11,066 nt of DNA from an uncultured Gammaproteobacteria bacterium (GTDB lineage Bacteria; Pseudomonadota; Gammaproteobacteria; Pseudomonadales; UBA5518). This document shows positions 6,269 to 11,066 of the stretch, piece by piece; position 1 is the stretch's first letter, and each line of letters starts with the position of its first letter. A program made the translations under genes and the position numbers. The notes beneath the pieces are model-generated. The model worked only from the letters and a program-made list of their open reading frames with translations, searched no databases and had not been told where the DNA came from. The stretch lies in the NCBI GenBank assembly GCA_903921135.1, contig CAIXOY010000041.1:1-11066 (forward strand), given 5' to 3'.

Positions 6269-8488
6269 TTATCGACCGCCATGTGACAGCAGGTACAGGC
6301 GGTGCGGGGGCGATCCGCCACGAAAATCCGGATCAATGCTCTGTTCCGTGAGATCCCGGACCTCCAGATCCGCCAACGCGGCAAGATCGGGCCTGAAGCC
6401 GCGCCGGTTGGTGGAGAAGTACAACTGCCCGCCGGGAGCGAGTTGCAGCATCGCCCCCTGGATCAGGGCAACGTGGTCCCTCTGCACATCCAGTGTGGCC
6501 TCCATCCGGGCCGAATTGGAAAAGGACGGCGGATCCAGAAACACCAGGTCCCATTCGCCCCGCGGCTCCTCCAGCCACTGCAGGCAATCGGCGCGCAGGC
6601 AGGTGTGCTGTGGTGCGCTGAGCCCGTTCAGGGCCAGATTGCGCTCGGCCCAATCGAGGTAGGTCGCCGACAGGTCGACACTGGTGGTGGAGCGAGCACC
6701 GCCCAGGCCTGCGCAGACGCTCACGGCCCCGGTATAGGCGAAGAGGTTCAGGAAATGCTTGCCGGTTGCCGCCTCCGTCATCATGCGGCGCAAGGGGCGA
6801 TGGTCGAGGAACAGCCCCGTGTCGAGGTAGTCATGAAGGTTCACCATGAACCTCGCCTCCCCCTCCCGCACCTCCAGCATCTGCCGCTGCGCGCCCAGAC
6901 GGTTGTACTGCTCGCGCCCCCGCTGGCGGGAGCGCGTTTTCAGCACGATCCTGCTGGCGGGCGTCTCGAGTGCCACCGTCACGGCAGCCATGACCTCACG
7001 CAAGCGCTCCTGTGCCCGCGCAGGATCAATGGTCGCCGGTGGCGCATATTCGGCGACGTGCAGCCACTCACCATAGCGGTCGATCGCCACCGCGTACTCG
7101 GGCAGATCGGCGTCGTAGATGCGGTAACACTCGGGCCTGCGAGACACCAGCCATCCGTGCAGCCGCCGCAGGTTCTTGCGCAGGCGGTTGGCGAGCATGC
7201 TGGCACCAGGGCTCAACTCTGCAGGCACCTCCGGCGGCAACGCGCGGCCGGGGGAGTCGGCATCGCGCTCGGCACGGGACTGTTCGCGGCGGGCCGCGCG
7301 CCCCTCGCCGGCCGGTTCGCGCACCAGCAAGCGGCAATCGATGGGGCCGTTGCGGATGCGGTACTGCCGGGCGCCGCGCAGGCCCAACTGATCGGCGAGG
7401 GGAGCCTCCGGCGCGAGAATCGCGACGCGCCAGTCGGCGAACTCCTCACGGCAGAGTTCACCCAACCGGCTGTAGAGTTTCGCCAGCGCCGCCTCGGAGG
7501 CGGCCCCGAGCCGTTCGCCATAGGGCGGGTTGCGGACCAGAAGACCCCGCGGGCGCTCCCGAAGATACTCGGGCCGGCCCTCGTCCATGACATCGGCGGT
7601 CGAGAAGCGCAATTGCTCACCGAAGCCGGCACGCGCTGCATTGCCGCCAGCGATCTCGATCACGCGCGCGTCACGGTCAGCACCGATCAGCATCGGCAAT
7701 CGCGGCGTGCCTTCGATGCGCGCCTGCAGTGCCTCCTCTCGCAGTCGTGCAAGCAGCAGTTGATCGTGGCCGACCCAGTCGGGTGAGCCGCAGTCACGAC
7801 GCTCGCCGGGGGCGGCACCCGCTGCCATCAACGCAGCCTCGATAAGGAAGGTGCCGGAGCCGCAGAGCGGATCGAACAGGGCCGCGCCCTCGGCGCACAG
7901 GGCGGGCCAACCGGCCCGCAGCAAGACGGCAGCAGCAAGGTTCTCGCGCAGCGGCGCAGCGCCCGCAGCGGTGCGATAGCCGCGGCGGTGGGCCGGGCCG
8001 GAGATATCGATCCCGAGGCTGAGGCGGTCCCGGTGGAGCCTCGCCACCAGACGCAGGCCCGGTGCGTCCAGATCGACGCCGGGGCGGGAGCCGCGCAGCG
8101 CCCGCAAGCGGTCGACAACGCCGTCCTTGACGCGACGGGCACCGAAGAGCGTGTGACGGAGGGTATCGGAGGTGCCGATGAAATCGACGGCCAGCGTAGT
8201 TTCGGCAGGGAAATGTTCTTCCCAGGGCACATCCATCACCCCCGCATGGAGCTCGGCCTCGTCACGCGCGGGAATGTCGGCAACCAGCAAGAGCACCCGC
8301 CCCGTGACACGGGACCACAGGCAGGCTCGGTAGGCATCCTCAAGCGAGCCGCCAAAAACGGCACCGCCAGCCGTGGCGCGCGCGGAGCCCACACCCGCAG
8401 CGGAGAGATCGGAGACGAGCAGTTCCTCGAGACCGCGCGGCGCGGTCGCGAAAAACTCCTTATGCCGCTTTCTGCTATCCACGCCCAT
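6269..8488 (-). CDS. rlmL: Bifunctional 23S rRNA methyltransferase RlmKL (m2G2445 / m7G2069)
   Basis: Fused enzyme that methylates 23S rRNA at G2445 (N2, RlmL half) and G2069 (N7, RlmK half) during 50S assembly. The 739-residue protein (E. coli 702) has an N-terminal THUMP RNA-binding domain (about 45-160). The first SAM methyltransferase follows, with FDPLCGSGTFLIEAAL (205-220) and catalytic NPPYGERL (320-327). An Arg/Glu-rich linker (about 392-425) accounts for much of the extra length. The second methyltransferase has the SAM motif FLNLFAYTGAVS (579-590) and LDPPSFSNS (651-659). It starts at the first available ATG, with GGGA 5 nt upstream. It runs in the same direction as phoB, which begins 75 nt after its stop and has its own Pho box, and is divergent from rmf. 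Also called ycbY in older literature. Confidence 0.97.
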   Translation of the reverse strand: MGVDSRKRHKEFFATAPRGLEELLVSDLSAAGVGSARATAGGAVFGGSLEDAYRACLWSRVTGRVLLLVADIPARDEAELHAGVMDVPWEEHFPAETTLAVDFIGTSDTLRHTLFGARRVKDGVVDRLRALRGSRPGVDLDAPGLRLVARLHRDRLSLGIDISGPAHRRGYRTAAGAAPLRENLAAAVLLRAGWPALCAEGAALFDPLCGSGTFLIEAALMAAGAAPGERRDCGSPDWVGHDQLLLARLREEALQARIEGTPRLPMLIGADRDARVIEIAGGNAARAGFGEQLRFSTADVMDEGRPEYLRERPRGLLVRNPPYGERLGAASEAALAKLYSRLGELCREEFADWRVAILAPEAPLADQLGLRGARQYRIRNGPIDCRLLVREPAGEGRAARREQSRAERDADSPGRALPPEVPAELSPGASMLANRLRKNLRRLHGWLVSRRPECYRIYDADLPEYAVAIDRYGEWLHVAEYAPPATIDPARAQERLREVMAAVTVALETPASRIVLKTRSRQRGREQYNRLGAQRQMLEVREGEARFMVNLHDYLDTGLFLDHRPLRRMMTEAATGKHFLNLFAYTGAVSVCAGLGGARSTTSVDLSATYLDWAERNLALNGLSAPQHTCLRADCLQWLEEPRGEWDLVFLDPPSFSNSARMEATLDVQRDHVALIQGAMLQLAPGGQLYFSTNRRGFRPDLAALADLEVRDLTEQSIDPDFRGGSPPHRLYLLSHGGR

Positions 8489-8518
8489 GAATATCCCGAA
8501 CAGGTCTTCGACAGTCCG

Positions 8519-8536
8519 TCGTCATTTTGCTGTCAT
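8519..8536 (+). promoter_or_regulatory. Pho-box-like direct repeat upstream of rmf
   Basis: The plus strand reads TCGTCAT-TTTG-CTGTCAT, two 7-bp repeats with an 11-bp period. The second repeat is a perfect CTGTCAT, the first matches 5 of 7, and both share GTCAT. It ends 60 bp before the rmf ATG, in the 108-bp gap between the divergent rlmKL and rmf starts, and is oriented toward rmf. No convincing -10 hexamer follows at the usual distance, which lowers confidence. It could be a chance match. Confidence 0.4.
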
Positions 8537-8596
8537 CCACGTAGCGCGCACAGGCGCGGCGTCCCCAAGGAATACCGCTTCAGCAGTGAGGTAACG

Positions 8597-8797
8597 ATGA
8601 AACGCAGCAGACGCAGCCCGGACACGCGGCTCTTCAATCGAGGCTACCAATCCGGAGCCAGCGGCCGGTCACAGGACATCTGCCCGCACGAAAAGCCCGA
8701 GCACCGGGCCAACTGGATGGCGGGCTGGCGCGCCGGCAGGGGGGACCGGCTCTCGGGCATGACGGGCGTGGCGGGGCTGCAACTCCAGCCCGTCTGA
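8597..8797 (+). CDS. rmf: Ribosome modulation factor (RMF), 70S dimerisation/hibernation factor
   Basis: Small basic protein that binds the 30S subunit in stationary phase or starvation and drives 70S ribosomes into inactive 100S dimers. The 66-residue product starts MKRSRRSP and carries the family core RGYQSGASGRS (residues 15-25), a CP pair (29-30) and WMAGWRAGRGD (40-50). Compared with the 55-residue E. coli protein it has extra C-terminal residues (about 51-66, LSGMTGVAGLQ), a tail I recall from pseudomonad RMFs. The ATG has GAGG 5 nt upstream. The frame is open far upstream of this ATG, across the 3' strand of rlmKL, but only this last part is a gene. It is divergent from rlmKL; in E. 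coli rmf also lies close to rlmKL, so the neighbourhood is partly conserved. A 6-bp hairpin (GGGCTG 8774-8779 / CAGCCC 8786-8791) overlaps the 3' end. Confidence 0.93.
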   Translation: MKRSRRSPDTRLFNRGYQSGASGRSQDICPHEKPEHRANWMAGWRAGRGDRLSGMTGVAGLQLQPV

Positions 8798-8950
8798 TCG
8801 CGCGCGGCTCTCGGATCTCACGCGCCCCGAAGGCGATGGCCGCAGCCGTTGCCACGGGCAGGCCGTACCTGTGGCCGGCACGGTACTATGGAACCTCCGG
8901 GCAATGACCCGGTCCAAGCCCCGCCCACCACCTTCGGGATATGTCCTCAC

Positions 8951-9901
<951 letters not shown>

Positions 9902-9903
9902 AC

Positions 9904-10869
9904 GTGCCGCTGCGCCCCCATGCACGGCCGCGTGCACCGCTGCCTGCGCACGGCGTGCACTGCAATCTGCAGGAGCTCACGCTGCTGCGGGTGCGCGCCG
10001 CATCCCTGGACCTCGCCACCCCGCGCAGCGCCGCCCGCGCGACGGGCAGCGGCGCGCCCAGCCGCCAGCGCGGGCGCGGACTGGAGTTCGAAGAGGTGCG
10101 CGCCTACGCGCCCGGAGACGATGTGCGCACCATCGACTGGCGCGTCAGTGCGCGCACGGGGCGTGCCCACACGCGGCTCTTCCGTGCGGAGCGGGAACGG
10201 CCCGTGTACCTGCTGCTGGACCAGCGCCAGTCCATGTTCTTCGGTACACGCGGCTCGATGAAATCCGTACAGGCAGCGCATGCGGCCGCGCTGCTTGCGT
10301 GGGCCGCGCTCGCCGGCGGGGATCGCGTCGGAGGACTTGTACTCGGCAGCGCTGGCCGGCAGGAAAGCCGCCCGCGGCGCAGCAGGCGTGCAGTGCTCGA
10401 ATTCCTGCGCATCGCCTCGGAGGCCAACGCAGGTCTCGGGCCGACCGTATCGTCCGCAGAGGCGGATCCGTCGGGGCTCGCGGGAGCCCTCACCTCACTG
10501 CGTCGCCTCACACGCCCGGGCGCGTTGATACTGCTCCTCAGCGACTTCCATGACTGGGACGCGGACTGCGAGCTCCAGCTGAAACTTCTTGCACGGCATT
10601 GCGAGGTCCACGGGCTGGAAGTGCACGACCCGATGGAACGCTCGCTGCCGCCCGCGGGCATGGCGATGTTCAGCGACGGGCGCCTGCAGGTGCTGGCGGA
10701 CACCGCTTCAGCCGACTTGCGCGAGGCATATGCGCGCGAGTCCCTGCAGCGGCTCACGCGGCTCGAGGAGAGCTTCCGCACGGCGCGGGCACGGCTCACG
10801 CCCCTCCCCACTGGCATCGATGCGGCCGAGGTGCTTGGCCGCTGTTACGCGCGGCGACGGGGTGCATGA
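9904..10869 (+). CDS. DUF58 domain protein (vWA-like), MoxR partner
   Basis: Member of the DUF58 family found with MoxR ATPases and Bat-type vWA proteins; its biochemical role is not established. The 321-residue product starts at a GTG 2 nt after moxR. It shows the DUF58 hallmark GRGLEFEEVRAYAPGDDVRTIDWR (split at about residues 57-68 and 69-80) followed by the vWA-like strand VYLLLDQRQSM (101-111). A classical MIDAS would read DxSxS; here it is DQRQS, so the middle metal ligand is replaced by Arg108. This variant is, as I recall, common in the family. A later strand reads ALILLLSDFHDWD. No signal peptide or membrane segment is evident, so it is probably cytoplasmic or peripheral. Its stop overlaps the next start (ATGA). 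Confidence 0.9.
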   Translation: MPLRPHARPRAPLPAHGVHCNLQELTLLRVRAASLDLATPRSAARATGSGAPSRQRGRGLEFEEVRAYAPGDDVRTIDWRVSARTGRAHTRLFRAERERPVYLLLDQRQSMFFGTRGSMKSVQAAHAAALLAWAALAGGDRVGGLVLGSAGRQESRPRRSRRAVLEFLRIASEANAGLGPTVSSAEADPSGLAGALTSLRRLTRPGALILLLSDFHDWDADCELQLKLLARHCEVHGLEVHDPMERSLPPAGMAMFSDGRLQVLADTASADLREAYARESLQRLTRLEESFRTARARLTPLPTGIDAAEVLGRCYARRRGA

Positions 10870-11066
10870 ATACCGACCCCCTCGCCGCCCTGCGCCCACT
10901 GCACCTCCCCGAGGCAGTGGGCTGGTGGCCGCCCGCACCGGCATGGTGGCTGGCGGCGGCGCTCGCACTGCTCGCTGTGTGGCTGGCCGTGGGGGCGCTG
11001 CGGCGATACCTGCGCAGCAACCGCTACCGGCGCGCGGCAGGGCGGGAACTCGCGCAGGCCCTGCGC
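10866..11066 (+). CDS. DUF4381 family membrane protein, partial (runs off right edge)
   Basis: The first 67 residues are present. They begin MNTDPLAALRPLHLPEAVGWW, the typical opening of DUF4381 proteins, with WWPPAPAWW leading into a single membrane helix (about residues 27-45) and a basic cytoplasmic stretch (RRYLRSNRYRRAAGREL). The ATG overlaps the DUF58 stop by 4 nt, so translation is coupled. In MoxR/Bat operons this gene usually stands between the DUF58 gene and vWA (BatA-like) genes, which I would expect just beyond the window. Function unknown; it is presumed to belong to a membrane complex with the vWA proteins. Confidence 0.85.
   Translation, partial: MNTDPLAALRPLHLPEAVGWWPPAPAWWLAAALALLAVWLAVGALRRYLRSNRYRRAAGRELAQALR

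Noticed and set aside
6283..6289. CTGTCAC on the minus strand as part of the phoB Pho box array
   Set aside because: It encodes Leu-Ser near the end of rlmKL and lies 30 bp from the next half-site, which does not fit the 11-bp phasing.
6302..7786. 494-residue plus-strand open frame opposite rlmKL
   Set aside because: Antisense shadow of a clear RlmKL coding sequence; its own sequence shows no family motif and no ribosome-binding site was seen.
7988..8596. Long in-frame upstream extension of rmf on the plus strand
   Set aside because: It runs across the start of rlmKL on the opposite strand. RMF is complete from the ATG at 8597 with its own Shine-Dalgarno.
8851..8878. Possible rmf terminator hairpin (GCCA/TGGC with CAGG/CCTG)
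   Set aside because: It needs a 4-nt bulge, has short stems and no T-run, and is 54 nt past the rmf stop; not supported.

Overview
The window looks like a stretch of core chromosome from a GC-rich gammaproteobacterium. The evidence is the divergent sdhC/gltA pair, an E. coli/Pseudomonas-type SdhA N-terminus, a fused rlmKL (two rRNA methyltransferases in one chain) and an rmf gene, a family largely confined to Gammaproteobacteria. The species cannot be named from the sequence. No tRNA, rRNA, insertion sequence, integrase, CRISPR array or other sign of a mobile element was seen.

Layout, left to right. (1) 1-1848, minus strand: sdhC-sdhD-sdhA, the membrane anchors and flavoprotein of succinate dehydrogenase; sdhA runs off the left edge. 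(2) 1849-2061: a compact divergent promoter region with recognisable promoters both ways. (3) 2062-3354, plus: gltA, hexameric-type citrate synthase, ending in a GC-rich hairpin shared with the convergent gene. (4) 3394-6193, minus: phoB-phoR-phoU (transcribed in that order), the phosphate two-component system and its negative modulator, with no pstSCAB genes between them. A 7-4-7 Pho box lies just before phoB. (5) 6269-8488, minus: rlmKL, modifying 23S rRNA. (6) 8489-8596: divergent intergenic region with a second Pho-box-like repeat pointing toward (7) 8597-8797, plus: rmf, ribosome modulation factor, a 66-residue gene that is easy to miss because it is the end of a longer open frame. (8) 8951-11066, plus: moxR, a DUF58 protein and the start of a DUF4381 protein, the beginning of a MoxR/Bat-type operon that continues past the right edge.

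The genes form four functional blocks: TCA cycle/respiratory entry (sdh, gltA), phosphate sensing (phoBRU), ribosome modification and hibernation (rlmKL, rmf), and a MoxR-vWA chaperone-like envelope system. I found no clearly new multigene system. The most interesting lead is regulatory: a Pho-box-like direct repeat about 60 bp upstream of rmf, two genes away from phoB. It would connect phosphate starvation to ribosome hibernation if real. Weaker leads are a divergent C-terminal half in SdhA, a palindromic Shine-Dalgarno at sdhC and a G7 run inside the sdh promoter spacer.
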